NCBI GenBank assembly: GCA_000696115.1
Contig: JJOH01000020.1
Location: forward strand, 1 to 64,000
Length of the DNA stretch: 64,000 nucleotides
Direction: 5' to 3'
DNA from: Streptomyces olindensis
GTDB lineage: Bacteria > Actinomycetota > Actinomycetes > Streptomycetales > Streptomycetaceae
In this document: in pieces, positions 52,583 through 61,389 of the stretch
Numbering within the stretch: the stretch's first letter is position 1
Layout of the letters: each line of letters starts with the position of its first letter
Notes under the pieces: model-generated
Told to the model about the DNA's origin: nothing
The model's input: only the letters and a program-made list of their open reading frames with translations
Databases searched by the model: none
Made by a program: the position numbers and the translations under genes

Positions 52583-53242
52583 TCAGGTACCCGCAGAAGA
52601 CACCCCCGCCCTCCCCAGCAGGCGCTGTCCGAGGGTTCTACCGACGGGGTGGATGAGCACGCGGCCGTGGATCTTCTGGCCGGTCAGTTCCACTCGTAGC
52701 GTCACCGGCGTATCGGACGGCGTCGGAGACTGCCGGTGCTTGATCCTGCTGTGCGTCAGCTGCAGGCCGTCCGTGTCGACCACGATGCCCGGCCGCGTGA
52801 CCAGGGTCAGGGTCTTCCCCGTCATCGCCACCTCGATCCGCAGCGTGTCGTGCGTGATCACCGCTTCGGTGAAGTCGAGCGTCACCTTGCAGAACGTCAC
52901 CGCGAGCTCCAGCTTCCGCGGTACCACCCAGCGCCCCGCACGCACGATCGGGCCGCTGTGCACCTGCTCGATCCGGACGACGTCCTTGGCCTCCGCCCCG
53001 GCCGCACCGGCCTCCGCAAGGGCGGGCGGAAGGTCCGCGGTGAGGGGCGCGAGTTCCTTCAGGGTCCGGGCCGACAGGGCCGTCTCCAGGCGCTCGTCCA
53101 GCTCGTCCGCGGTCAGCAGGCCGTCCCCCGCCGCGATGCGCAGCACGTCCACCACCCGGTCCCGGTCGATATGGGAGGCGCGCAGGTCGGGCGTGGAGCC
53201 GGAGCCGTGCTGCTTCCCGGTGGGCGAGATCTCTCCCGGCAT
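52583..53242 (-). CDS. DUF1707 domain-containing protein
   Basis: 219 residues from the ATG at 53242. The SHOCT-like DUF1707 domain (about 18-70) is clear: LRASHIDRDRVVDVLRIAAG, DGLLTADELDERLETALSA. The rest is a beta-rich repeat region (VTFCKVTLDFTEAVITHDTL, EVAMTGKTLTLVTRPGIVVD) resembling the DUF2154/LiaF-type C-terminal solenoid. Probably cytoplasmic; role unknown. Two tandem 11-bp copies of GGACGGAAGCA lie at its ribosome site. Confidence 0.85.
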   Translation of the reverse strand: MPGEISPTGKQHGSGSTPDLRASHIDRDRVVDVLRIAAGDGLLTADELDERLETALSARTLKELAPLTADLPPALAEAGAAGAEAKDVVRIEQVHSGPIVRAGRWVVPRKLELAVTFCKVTLDFTEAVITHDTLRIEVAMTGKTLTLVTRPGIVVDTDGLQLTHSRIKHRQSPTPSDTPVTLRVELTGQKIHGRVLIHPVGRTLGQRLLGRAGVSSAGT

Positions 53243-53473
53243 GCTTCCGTCCTGCTTCCGTCCTGAGGGTGGCGAACGTCGACGCGCGACGCGGGCAGCG
53301 GCACTCATCATGCCGAGCACCGGCCCGGGCAACAACCGTGTCCCGCCGCCGCGTTCACCGGTCGGCGGCACGCAGAGGGGGGCTCGACCTCCCCGCGCTC
53401 CCCACGCTCCCCACATGAACCTAGGATCAAACGCACGAACGATCCAGGGTCGCGGCTAGCGCTGCTCCGTTTC

Positions 53474-53770
53474 GTGGAGCGCGCGCAGGAGTGCGACCTG
53501 GCACGAACCCCTCGGTGGATCGCGGACGAGGAGCGCCGCCGGGCGGAACGGCGGCGCGGCCTCCTGGCCCGACCGTCCGCACCCGACTGGCTGATCGAGC
53601 GCGGACTGTCCGGACAGGAGGCCGTGTACGTGCACGTCGGCGGATGTTGGAACGCAGGGCAGCGCAGCGGGCGCGTCGACCGTGAGCACGCCCGGCGGGC
53701 CCTCGCCGACGGCGTCAAGGCCTGCCCGCAGTGCCGGCCGGACACGGCCTTCGGCTTCATGGACGGGTAG
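53474..53770 (+). CDS. DUF6233-type small protein, probable lost start codon
   Basis: 98 residues from the GTG at 53474. LARTPRWIADEERRRAERRR, DWLIERGL, VYVHVGGCWNAG and ACPQCRPDTAFGF match small DUF6233 proteins of Streptomyces. In-frame sequence upstream reads NDPGSRLALLRF, the expected N-terminus, but where the initiator should be (53435-53437) the codon is ACG. Either the start has mutated and the shorter GTG form is used, or ACG initiates. Function unknown. Confidence 0.65.
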   Translation: MERAQECDLARTPRWIADEERRRAERRRGLLARPSAPDWLIERGLSGQEAVYVHVGGCWNAGQRSGRVDREHARRALADGVKACPQCRPDTAFGFMDG

Positions 53771-53789
53771 TCCCCCGGTCCCGCCTGCC

Positions 53790-55157
53790 TCAGCGCCCCA
53801 CCTTCACCACCTCCGACACCGCCCCCCGGAACGACTCCGTCGCCTCGAACCGCGCTCGGAAGTAACCGCGTCGCACATCCGTGAGGTCCGCCGAGAACGC
53901 GTGTCCCTCGCCCGACCAGTTCGCCTCCGTCGTGCGGAGGTTCGTCCAGCGCTTGCCGTCGCGGGAGTGTTCGATGTGCACCGGGATGACGCCGGGCGTC
54001 CAGCCGTCGGGGAAGTCCATCGCGCCCTCGACGTGGACGCCGCCCTCCTGCGCACGCGTGGCCGAGAACGACGTGAAGACCGAGGCGCGCAGGACCGTGA
54101 TCTCAGGGCTGTTCGCCGAGGCCGGGGCGATGAACGGGTCGTCGCTGTGGGACGCCACGCGGAACGTGCCGGTCTCCCACGGGGTGTGCGTGAAGCTGGC
54201 CTTGCCGTCCGCGCCGGTGGTGAAGTAGCCGACGCTGGCCCAGTGCGTGCCCTCGGATGCCTCGTAGAGGACGCCGCCGCTCTGGCCCTCGAAGGGGACC
54301 CAGCCCTGCGGGGTCTCGCGCTCCAGGGTCGCCGTGACGGTGACCTGCTGTCCGTAGTCGATCGTCCGGGCTTCCGCCGGGGCCTGGAAGGTCCAGCGCG
54401 TGGCCACCTGCCGGATGCCGATCGGCGTCGGCTCGGACTCGCCGTAGAGGACGTACGGGTTCGCGGTGTCGTGCCGGTAGACGGCCTGGACCGGGACCGC
54501 GTCGTTCACGGTGACCGTGCCGGAGAAGCGCCCCTCCGCGTCGGTGCGGACGGTGTTCTCCGTCCAGTTGTCCACGTCGAGGTCGACCCGGTGGTCCGCC
54601 AGCGGCTTCAGCTCGCGGGTCGCCGGCCAGCGTCCCTTCAGCGTGCCGTCGACCCGCACCTCGCGGTGGTCGGTGTCGATCTCCGTGCGGTCGGGGCGCA
54701 CGTCCTCGAACACGGCCGCGACGTAGTAGGCGAGCGAGCCCGCGGAGTTGTCGACGGTGCGGTCGCCGTCCGCGTCCGTGGCCTCGACGCGGACGTCGTA
54801 GCTGCCGAGCGCGGGCAGGTCGAGCGGCTGCTTCGTGCGCCACACGCCGTCGGCCGCCGTGCCGGAGGCCAGGGTGAACGCGTCGTACTCCACGACGGCG
54901 ACCTCCTGCTGGGTGGACGCCGAGACGATGTGGGCCCTGATGTCCGTGAGCGCACTGTCGGAGCTGACGGCGACCTGGAGGGTGCCGAGGTCGCTCGACA
55001 CGCTGCTCGCCCAGCGGACGTCCGGCGCCTGCCCCTCCGCGGTCCCCGCCGCCTCCGCCGTCCCCGCCCCCTCCGCCGCGTGCGCCGCCGGCACGCCGGT
55101 CAGCAGGAGCGCGGCGGTCGTACCGATGGCAGCCCAGGCCGCCCGTGTTCTGAACAA
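53790..55157 (-). CDS. Large secreted beta-sandwich protein
   Basis: 455 residues. The TTG at 55157 with GGGGGG upstream gives a clean signal peptide (LFRTRAAWAAIGTTAALLLTGVPAAHA). The mature part consists of repeated Ig/cadherin-like beta domains: about 40-140 (DLGTLQVAVSSDSALTDIRA, YDVRVEATDADGDRTVDN), a middle domain with FSGTVTVNDAVPVQAVYR, and one with TIDYGQQVTVTATLERETPQ. No catalytic motif is evident. A role as a surface or matrix protein is inferred. Longer upstream open frame rejected because it would bury the signal peptide. Confidence 0.8.
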   Translation of the reverse strand: MFRTRAAWAAIGTTAALLLTGVPAAHAAEGAGTAEAAGTAEGQAPDVRWASSVSSDLGTLQVAVSSDSALTDIRAHIVSASTQQEVAVVEYDAFTLASGTAADGVWRTKQPLDLPALGSYDVRVEATDADGDRTVDNSAGSLAYYVAAVFEDVRPDRTEIDTDHREVRVDGTLKGRWPATRELKPLADHRVDLDVDNWTENTVRTDAEGRFSGTVTVNDAVPVQAVYRHDTANPYVLYGESEPTPIGIRQVATRWTFQAPAEARTIDYGQQVTVTATLERETPQGWVPFEGQSGGVLYEASEGTHWASVGYFTTGADGKASFTHTPWETGTFRVASHSDDPFIAPASANSPEITVLRASVFTSFSATRAQEGGVHVEGAMDFPDGWTPGVIPVHIEHSRDGKRWTNLRTTEANWSGEGHAFSADLTDVRRGYFRARFEATESFRGAVSEVVKVGR

Positions 55158-55688
55158 GGTCCCCCCAGGGATGCGTCGAAAGCCGCACCACAGCAGCGGG
55201 TACGGCCGAACAGTGTTTCTACCGCACACATCTGACAGCGGTCCCGCGAGTTTCCGCCCCCTCCACCAGCCGACAGACCGCAGGGGTGGTACGTGGGGCG
55301 CACTCGAGGGGCGCGTTCGATTCGCTACTGCACTCGGCCACACCGCTCACCTATGAGTCGCGTCACTGTGGAGTTGTGAAGATCCAGCATCCACACCGCA
55401 CTTGACGTGCCCTCACTCACCAATCGCCCTCACCTGCCCTTCCCTTCTCAGATTGCGAATCAGTAAAGGGGGTTCCGTTCAGCGAATAGTTGTTTAACCA
55501 TGAAGGTCCACAGATGAGGGGGATTTGTGAAGATCACCGGTTGCGCTTCGCGCACGGTCGGGCAGGGGGCCCGGGCGAACCGGTGACGCGGTGCTGGTGC
55601 CGTTCCCACACCGCTTCTCACGCAGTACCACGCCACGGCCGCCTGCCTCAGGAACAGGCGGCCGTACTTCAGGGGTGAGGAAACCACC
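55158..55688. other. 531-base spacer with likely promoters
   Basis: Relatively AT-rich around 55440-55520. CAGATTGCGAATCAG (GATT/AATC palindrome) lies near 55448, and the leader hairpin at 55635-55665 lies just before the UDP-sugar dehydrogenase gene. No gene called; a short frame from about 55490 shows no family pattern. Confidence 0.5.
55635..55665 (+). promoter_or_regulatory. Leader hairpin ahead of the exopolysaccharide operon
   Basis: ACGGCCGCCTG (55635-55645) pairs with CAGGCGGCCGT (55655-55665), an 11-bp stem with a nine-base loop. It lies 24 bases before the start codon and near the ribosome site, so it may modulate translation or attenuate transcription. Confidence 0.45.
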
Positions 55689-56957
55689 ATGCACATATGT
55701 GTGCTGGGGCAGGGCTACGTCGGCCTGCCCCTGGCCGTGAGGGCCGCCGAGGTCGGGCACACCGTCACCGGCTACGAGCCCGACCGGACGCGCTGCGCGG
55801 CGCTGGCCGCCGGGTCGTCGTACGTCGAGGACATCGGCGACGGCCGGCTCCGGGCGGTGCTGGACTCGGGGGCGTACCGCGCCAGTTGCGACCCGCAGGA
55901 CCTCAAGGGGTTCGACGTCGCCGTCATCACCGTTCCGACACCGCTCACCGACCGCGCGCCGGACCTGAGTTGTGTCCGGGACGCCGGTCGCGTGCTCGCG
56001 GAGTGGATCGAGCCGGGCGCCACCGTCGTCCTGGAGTCGACCACCCACCCCGGCACCACCCGTGACGTGCTCGTACCGCTGCTGGAGGAGGGCTCCGGCC
56101 TCGTCGCCGGGCAGGACTTCCACGTCGGTTTCAGCCCCGAGCGCATCGACCCGGGCAACGCCGACTGGCGGCTGGAGAACACGCCGAAGATCGTCGCCGG
56201 GCTGACCGAGGACTGTCTGCGGCGCGTGCACGACTTCTACGACACCGTCACCGACGTCACCGTGCCCGCCTCGGGCCTCGAAGAGGCCGAGCTGGCCAAG
56301 GTGTTCGAGAACACCTACCGGCACGTCAACATCGCCCTGGTCAACGAGCTGTCCCGGATGGCCCACACGCTGGGCGTGGACGTCTGGCACACGCTGGAGC
56401 TGGCCGCGACCAAGCCCTTCGGGTTCACCAGGTTCCTGCCCGGGCCCGGGGTCGGCGGGCACTGCCTGCCCATCGATCCGGTCTACCTCAGCCATCACGT
56501 CAAGGCCCGGCACGGGCAGACGTTCCGGCTGATCGAGCTGGCCCAGGACATCAACGAGAGCCAGCCGGACTACGTGGTGCGCCGGCTGCAGGACGCCCTG
56601 AGCCGCCGCTTCCGACGGAGCGTGCACGGGGCGCGCGTCCTCGCCCTCGGCGCCGCCTACAAGCCGGGCACCTCGGACGCCCGCCAGTCGCCGGCCGTCG
56701 AAGTCACCGACCGGCTACGGGCGATGGGGGCGGACGTCACCGTCGTGGACCCCTATCTGCCGGAGACCGGCGGAGGTCTCCGCGACATCCCCTTCGCCGG
56801 GGCAGGCACGGGGACCGACACCGTCGCCGGCTTCGACGCCGTCGTCCTGCTCACCCCGCACGCCGAGTTCGACCTCGACCGGCTCGCCGCCGAGGCCGCC
56901 TACGTGCTCGACACCCGCGGCGTCATGCCCGCCGCACCGCACATCGAACGGCTCTGA
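55689..56957 (+). CDS. Nucleotide-sugar dehydrogenase (UDP-glucose/UDP-ManNAc type)
   Basis: 422 residues. The NAD-binding Rossmann motif GQGYVGLPLAV is at the N-terminus. TVPTP, ESTTHPGTT, FSPERIDPG and ENTYRHVNIALVNEL follow in order, and the catalytic cysteine is in GPGVGGHCLPIDP (about 255). The C-terminal domain has LGAAYKPGTSDARQSPAVE. Oxidises a UDP-hexose to the uronate. The following GT2 synthase suggests UDP-glucuronate for an exopolysaccharide. ATG at 55689 has GTGAGGA upstream. Confidence 0.93.
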   Translation: MHICVLGQGYVGLPLAVRAAEVGHTVTGYEPDRTRCAALAAGSSYVEDIGDGRLRAVLDSGAYRASCDPQDLKGFDVAVITVPTPLTDRAPDLSCVRDAGRVLAEWIEPGATVVLESTTHPGTTRDVLVPLLEEGSGLVAGQDFHVGFSPERIDPGNADWRLENTPKIVAGLTEDCLRRVHDFYDTVTDVTVPASGLEEAELAKVFENTYRHVNIALVNELSRMAHTLGVDVWHTLELAATKPFGFTRFLPGPGVGGHCLPIDPVYLSHHVKARHGQTFRLIELAQDINESQPDYVVRRLQDALSRRFRRSVHGARVLALGAAYKPGTSDARQSPAVEVTDRLRAMGADVTVVDPYLPETGGGLRDIPFAGAGTGTDTVAGFDAVVLLTPHAEFDLDRLAAEAAYVLDTRGVMPAAPHIERL

Positions 56958-56983
56958 GAGCCACGGAAGGAAAGAGGAACACC

Positions 56984-57157
56984 ATGTACGGACAGAACGG
57001 TGTGGGCGCCGCCATCGGGACCGCCACCGGCGGAGCCGCCCTGGCCGCCACTGGCGGCACGGCGCTCGGCTGGATCGTGCTGGCGGCCATGCTCCTGGTG
57101 ATCGGCGGCGTCGCGGTCTTCCGCACGGCGACCCGCGGCAAGCGAGCGACCGCTTGA
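56984..57157 (+). CDS. 57-residue membrane protein with LAATG and basic tail
   Basis: Very short gene between the dehydrogenase and the GT2 synthase, with GGAAGGAAAGAGG upstream. MYGQNGVGAAIGTATGGAA leads to LAATG, a transmembrane stretch (WIVLAAMLLVIGGVAVF) and RTATRGKRATA. LAxTG-hydrophobic-basic is the sorting-signal pattern read by class E sortases in Streptomyces, yet there is no N-terminal signal peptide. Its stop overlaps the GT2 start (TTGA), so the three genes are an operon. It could be a small accessory subunit of the synthase. Confidence 0.75.
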   Translation: MYGQNGVGAAIGTATGGAALAATGGTALGWIVLAAMLLVIGGVAVFRTATRGKRATA

Positions 57158-58488
57158 GCGCCTACCCGGGCCGCGCTTCACGGGTGAGGTTCACCGTCGT
57201 GACCCTCGTGGTGGTGGCGGCCCTGGCCGCCGCCACCGCGGTGGTGCACGTGCAGTCGAAGAGCCCGGTCCTCACCTTCTACTGGTGGCTGGGCATGACG
57301 GTGATCGTGCTCTGCCTGGTCTCGTTCCTGAAGGGCCGGACCTTCACCCACCTGCCGGTCGCCCCCGGTCGGACGGTGGCGATCATCCCGGCGTTCGAGG
57401 AGCCGTCGGAGAACCTGCACCGCACGGTGCGGTCCCTGCTGGCCCAGACGCACCCCGTCGACGAGATCCACGTCATCGACGACGGCTCGCGGCAGCACCC
57501 CGTGGAGCCCTTCGACCACCCCCGCGTCTTCTGGCACCGGCAGGAGAACAAGGGCAAGCGCGGGGCCCAGGTCACCGTGCTGCGGCACCTCCAGGAGCAG
57601 GGCAGGCACTTCGAGTTCGTCCTCACCATCGACTCGGACGGCGAGCCCTTCCCGGACGCGCTCGAACAGCAGCTGCGGGCCATGAGCAACCCGCGGATCC
57701 AGGCCACCACCGGCATGATCTACGTTCGCAACTTCGAGGAGACCTGGGTCTCCCGGGCCGCGGACATCGACATCGGCACCTCGTGCGTGATGATGCGGTC
57801 CTCGCGCTCCATGCTCGGGGCCCTGGAGACGACGTCGGGTGCGCTCGCGCTCTACCGGGCCGAGCTGCTCTACGACCACCTGGACGCCTACGAGGTCGAG
57901 TGCGGCACCGGTGACGACCGCTGGCTGGCGCTGCGGGCGCTGATGCGCGGCGAGGTCGTAGCCGTCAACGAGGCCGGAGTCGTCACCGACATGCCGACCA
58001 CGCTGCGGAAGACCTACCGGCAGCGGCTGCGCTGGGCCCGGTCGTGGTGGTGGATGCTGCCGTTCGTGTACGCGCGGCTGTCCCTGAAGCAGCTCATCTC
58101 GCCGACCTTCGGCCTGCTGCAACTGGTGATCACGCCGGTGATGCTGGTCTGGACCGTCGTCATGACGCTGCTGACCCTGGGCGGGCGGTACCACAACCCG
58201 GGCGTGGCGCTGGTGTACCTCGGCGTCTACCTGGTGGTCCGGTACGGGCAGTCGGGGCTGTACGTGCTGATGCGGCCGGACATGACCGCGCGTCAGCGCT
58301 GGCGCTCCTGGCTGGTCGGCACCCCGGCGGCCGTGTTCATGAACATCGTGCTGCTGTGCCCCACCCGCTACTGGGCCCTGTTCAAGCTGCGCGACAACGC
58401 CTGGCAGTCGCGGGGGCTGACGGCGAGGACGGCGCTGCCGCAGGGCGGTCGTCACCGTGCCGGTCCGAAGAACCTGCAGAAGGCCTGA
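57154..58488 (+). CDS. Processive family-2 glycosyltransferase (hyaluronan/cellulose-synthase-like)
   Basis: 444 residues from the TTG overlapping the previous stop; the in-frame GTG at 57184 is an alternative. Two N-terminal helices precede the GT-A domain with DDGS (about 110), TIDSDGEP (about 155), GTGDDRWL (about 250) and QRLRWARSWW (about 290), the D,D,D,QxxRW set of processive synthases. C-terminal helices (about 310-430) form the transmembrane channel. Polymerises a sugar from UDP-sugars at the membrane. With the UDP-sugar dehydrogenase upstream it probably makes a uronate-containing capsule or matrix polymer. Confidence 0.92.
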   Translation: MSAYPGRASRVRFTVVTLVVVAALAAATAVVHVQSKSPVLTFYWWLGMTVIVLCLVSFLKGRTFTHLPVAPGRTVAIIPAFEEPSENLHRTVRSLLAQTHPVDEIHVIDDGSRQHPVEPFDHPRVFWHRQENKGKRGAQVTVLRHLQEQGRHFEFVLTIDSDGEPFPDALEQQLRAMSNPRIQATTGMIYVRNFEETWVSRAADIDIGTSCVMMRSSRSMLGALETTSGALALYRAELLYDHLDAYEVECGTGDDRWLALRALMRGEVVAVNEAGVVTDMPTTLRKTYRQRLRWARSWWWMLPFVYARLSLKQLISPTFGLLQLVITPVMLVWTVVMTLLTLGGRYHNPGVALVYLGVYLVVRYGQSGLYVLMRPDMTARQRWRSWLVGTPAAVFMNIVLLCPTRYWALFKLRDNAWQSRGLTARTALPQGGRHRAGPKNLQKA

Positions 58489-58538
58489 GGAGACCGGGCG
58501 GCGGTCCGCGATGAGTTTCGGGCGCGGGGGCGGTCTAT

Positions 58539-58600
58539 GGATGCAACAGGGCCGCCCCGGGCCCCGGACGGATGCACCAGGGCCGCCCCGGCCCCCGGAC
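58539..58600. repeat. Tandem duplication of 31 bp before the DHFR-like gene
   Basis: Two adjacent 31-base units (58539-58569 and 58570-58600), both beginning GGATGCA and ending CCCCGGAC, differ at two or three positions. Confidence 0.8.
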
Positions 58601-58614
58601 CCACGGGAGATCGC

Positions 58615-59037
58615 ATGACCACCGTCGTGATGCACAACGTCGTCTCCGTGGACGGCTTCATCGCCGACGCCGACGACCAGGTCGGGCCGCTCTTCGAGTG
58701 GTACGGCAACGGCGGCGTCCCGCTCAACGAGTACGCCAAGGTGTCCCGGGCCTCCGCCGACTACGTGGGACCGGCCATGGCGAGCATCGGCGCGCTGGTC
58801 GTCGGGCGGCACGTCTTCGACATGACCGACGGGTGGGGCGGCGTCCCCCCGGCCGGCGAGCACCTGGTGGTCGTGTCGCACCGGCCCCGGCCCGAGGGGT
58901 GGCACCCCGAGGCGCCGTTCCACTTCGTCGACGGCGTGGCGGAGGCGGTCGCCAAGGCCAGGGAACTCGCCGGTGCGGACCGGAACGGCATCGACCGGGT
59001 CCTGCACCTGCGCTACCGCGTGCGGCGGCAGCCGTGA
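58615..59037 (+). CDS. RibD/DHFR-fold protein with internal deletion
   Basis: 140 residues from MTTVVMHNVVSVDGFIADAD, with GGGAG upstream. The N-terminal two thirds of a RibD C-domain/DHFR-like protein are intact (ALVVGRHVFDMTDGWGG, HLVVVSHRPRPEGW, FHFVDGVAEAVAKARELAG). The usual C-terminal sheet (about 50 residues with the GGxxLxxxLxxxGLVDE region) is missing; the sequence jumps to the normal terminus RVLHLRYRVRR. The frame is kept, so a shortened protein could be made, but the NADPH-binding half is gone and activity is doubtful. Confidence 0.75.
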   Translation: MTTVVMHNVVSVDGFIADADDQVGPLFEWYGNGGVPLNEYAKVSRASADYVGPAMASIGALVVGRHVFDMTDGWGGVPPAGEHLVVVSHRPRPEGWHPEAPFHFVDGVAEAVAKARELAGADRNGIDRVLHLRYRVRRQP

Positions 59038-59063
59038 CCGTCCACGAGGAGAGGTCGACCGGC

Positions 59064-59699
59064 ATGGATCCAGAGACCGCGGCCGGCGAGGATCCGCAGA
59101 CCGCCGCCCGCATGGACCCACAGACCGCCGCCGGCAAGGTGCTCTGGCACTTCTCGATGTCGCTGGACGGCTTCGTCGCGGGCCCCCACCACACGATGGA
59201 CTGGATGACGGGGGCGACCTTCCGCCCCGGCCTCGTCGAGGAGTACGCCGGGACGACCGGCGCGGTGCTCGGCGGCCGGACCGGCTGGGACGCCTACCCC
59301 GACCCCGGCGGGATCTACGGCGGCGCCTGGCAGGGACCCGTCTTCGTGCTCACGCACCACCCGGAGGACGCCCACCCCACCCCCGGGGTGACGTTCCTGA
59401 ACTGCGACGTCGCCGAGGCGCTCCGCATCGCGCTGGAGGCCGCCGACGGGAAGAACGTCGAGGTCTTCTCGCCGACCATCGGCCGGCAGCTCCTGGAGCG
59501 CGGGCTGATCGACGAGATCGACCTGCACATCGTGCCCGTCCTGCTCGGCGACGGAATCCGGCTGTTCGACAACGCCGGGGGCGCACCCGTACGGCTGGAG
59601 CTGCTCGTCGGCAGCGACCCCAGGGCGGCCGTCGACGTGCGGTACAGGCCGGTGCGGTCGAGTGACGGAACCCCGCCTCCCGACCGCCCCGGAAATTAA
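59064..59699 (+). CDS. RibD/DHFR-fold reductase with repetitive N-terminus
   Basis: 211 residues from the ATG at 59064 (GAGGAGAGG upstream). Residues 2-25 are three copies of an 8-residue unit DPxTAA(G/R)x, an addition to the family's normal start KVLWHFSMSLDGFVAGPHH. The rest is complete: AVLGGRTGWDAYP, PVFVLTHHPEDAHP, NVEVFSPTIGRQLLERGLID and IVPVLLGDGIRLFDNAG. Likely an NADPH-dependent reductase of unknown substrate. It follows the deleted relative by 26 bases. Confidence 0.85.
   Translation: MDPETAAGEDPQTAARMDPQTAAGKVLWHFSMSLDGFVAGPHHTMDWMTGATFRPGLVEEYAGTTGAVLGGRTGWDAYPDPGGIYGGAWQGPVFVLTHHPEDAHPTPGVTFLNCDVAEALRIALEAADGKNVEVFSPTIGRQLLERGLIDEIDLHIVPVLLGDGIRLFDNAGGAPVRLELLVGSDPRAAVDVRYRPVRSSDGTPPPDRPGN
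59067..59138. repeat. Three 24-bp repeats inside the DHFR-like gene
   Basis: Three in-frame 24-base units beginning GATCC/GATCC/GACCC and containing AGACCGC encode DPETAAGE, DPQTAARM and DPQTAAGK. Confidence 0.8.
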
Positions 59700-59985
59700 C
59701 CGAACTCACGTACAACCCTTACGTCCCCACGTGGGTCTCCTGATCGCCGACCACCCGTGAACGCCCGGACAACTCCCGGCGAACAGGGCCGGTCCCGGCA
59801 CCTCATCGACGGTGGATGCCCGCCAGGCATCCCGCATGCCGCAGGAGACCCAGCATGCCCCAGCACGAGCGACGCGCCCCCGGGCGCCCGCACCCGCGCC
59901 CCGACCCACCTCGGGACTCCGCAGCCACGCCCTGGGCCGGCCCCCTCTCCGCCTGAGCCCTGCCCCCTCTCCCCCGGAGCCCCGC

Positions 59986-61389
59986 TTGCGCAAGCGCACC
60001 CTCATCCTGGCCGCGGCCCTCACCACCGGCCTCCTCACCGCCACCCCGGCCTCCGCCGCCCCCTCCGGCCTCGCCGGGGACTTCAACGGCGACGGATACC
60101 GGGACGTCGCGGCCGGCGCCCCCTGCACCGACGTCGGTCCGGCCTCCTGCGCCGGCGCGGTCGTCGTGCTGTACGGCTCGGCGTCCGGTGTCTCGGCCGC
60201 CCGCAGGGCCGTCATCACGCAGAACTCCGCGGGCGTCCCCGGCACCGCCGAGTCCGGCGACCTGTTCGGCGCCGCCCTGGCCGCCGGCGACCTCGACCGG
60301 GACGGCTACTCGGACCTCGTCGTCGGCGCCTCCAACGAGAGCATCGGCGACCGGGACGGGGTCGGGTCCGGCACCGTCCTGTGGGGCAGCGCCTCGGGCC
60401 TGACCAGCGGCAAGGGCCTGCCGCAGCCGTCGACGCTCGCCGAGTACGGCAACTTCTCCCGGGGCATCGCGGCCGACGACTTCGACGGCGACGGCGACCC
60501 GGACGTCACACTCACCGGCCAGAGCCACACCCGCATCTACCGGGGCCCCTTCACCCGGGCCGGCGGCCCGTCGAGCCACTCCGTCGTCGGCGAACTCGGC
60601 ACGACGTACGAGGTGATCGCCGGGGACATGACCGGCGACGGCGCGGCCGAGCGCGTCTACCCGTTCAACGTGGACGGCGACACCGGCGGCCAGATCAACT
60701 ACTTCCGCTGGACCGGCACGACGTACAAGATGGCCGAGCTGCAGAACGCCGACGGCTACCCCGGTTCCATCGGCGACATCGACCGCGACGGCTACGGCGA
60801 CCTCGTCCTCGGCGACCACACCGACCCCTACGACCTCAAGCCCGGCGGCCACAAGGGCGGCCAGATCACCGTCTGGTACGGCGGCCCCACCGGCCCCGAC
60901 CCGGCGCAGCAGCCGACCGTGATCCACCAGGACACCGCGGGCGTGCCCGGCGCGGGCGAGACCGACGACGGTTTCGGCCGGGCCGTGAGCACTGGCGACA
61001 TCAACGGCGACGGGTACGCCGACGTCGTGGTCTCCGCCCCGGGCGAGGACCTCGGCGCGGCGAAGGACGCGGGCTCGGTGACCGTGCTGTTCGGCTCCGC
61101 CGCCGGCCTGACCACCACCGGCGTGAAGTCGTACACCCAGGACACCGCCGGGGTGCCCGGCTCCGCCGAGTCCTGGGACGGCTTCGGGTCCGCGGTCGCC
61201 CTGAAGGACGTGACCAGGGACGGCCGGGCGGACCTGGTCGTCGGCGTCGCCGGCGAGAACTCCACGGGCGGCCTGTGGACCCTGCGCGGCTCCGCCTCCG
61301 GCCTGACCACGAGCGGCGCGCAGGGCATCACCACCACCGCCGTCTCCCTCAAGTCCGGCTCCGGCCTCGGCTCCGTCGTCGCCCAGTGA
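59986..61389 (+). CDS. Secreted FG-GAP repeat protein 1
   Basis: 467 residues from the TTG at 59986 (GGAG upstream), which gives a signal peptide LRKRTLILAAALTTGLLTATPASA like that of the next gene. An upstream ATG would bury it. The mature protein is an integrin-like beta-propeller of about seven FG-GAP units, each with a calcium loop such as DFNGDGYRD, DLDRDGYSD, DIDRDGYGD and DINGDGYAD, and the linker phrase AGVPG(T/A/S)(A/G)E. Secreted, calcium-stabilised; ligand or activity unknown. First of three tandem paralogues. The 286-base gap upstream shows no gene. Confidence 0.88.
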   Translation: MRKRTLILAAALTTGLLTATPASAAPSGLAGDFNGDGYRDVAAGAPCTDVGPASCAGAVVVLYGSASGVSAARRAVITQNSAGVPGTAESGDLFGAALAAGDLDRDGYSDLVVGASNESIGDRDGVGSGTVLWGSASGLTSGKGLPQPSTLAEYGNFSRGIAADDFDGDGDPDVTLTGQSHTRIYRGPFTRAGGPSSHSVVGELGTTYEVIAGDMTGDGAAERVYPFNVDGDTGGQINYFRWTGTTYKMAELQNADGYPGSIGDIDRDGYGDLVLGDHTDPYDLKPGGHKGGQITVWYGGPTGPDPAQQPTVIHQDTAGVPGAGETDDGFGRAVSTGDINGDGYADVVVSAPGEDLGAAKDAGSVTVLFGSAAGLTTTGVKSYTQDTAGVPGSAESWDGFGSAVALKDVTRDGRADLVVGVAGENSTGGLWTLRGSASGLTTSGAQGITTTAVSLKSGSGLGSVVAQ

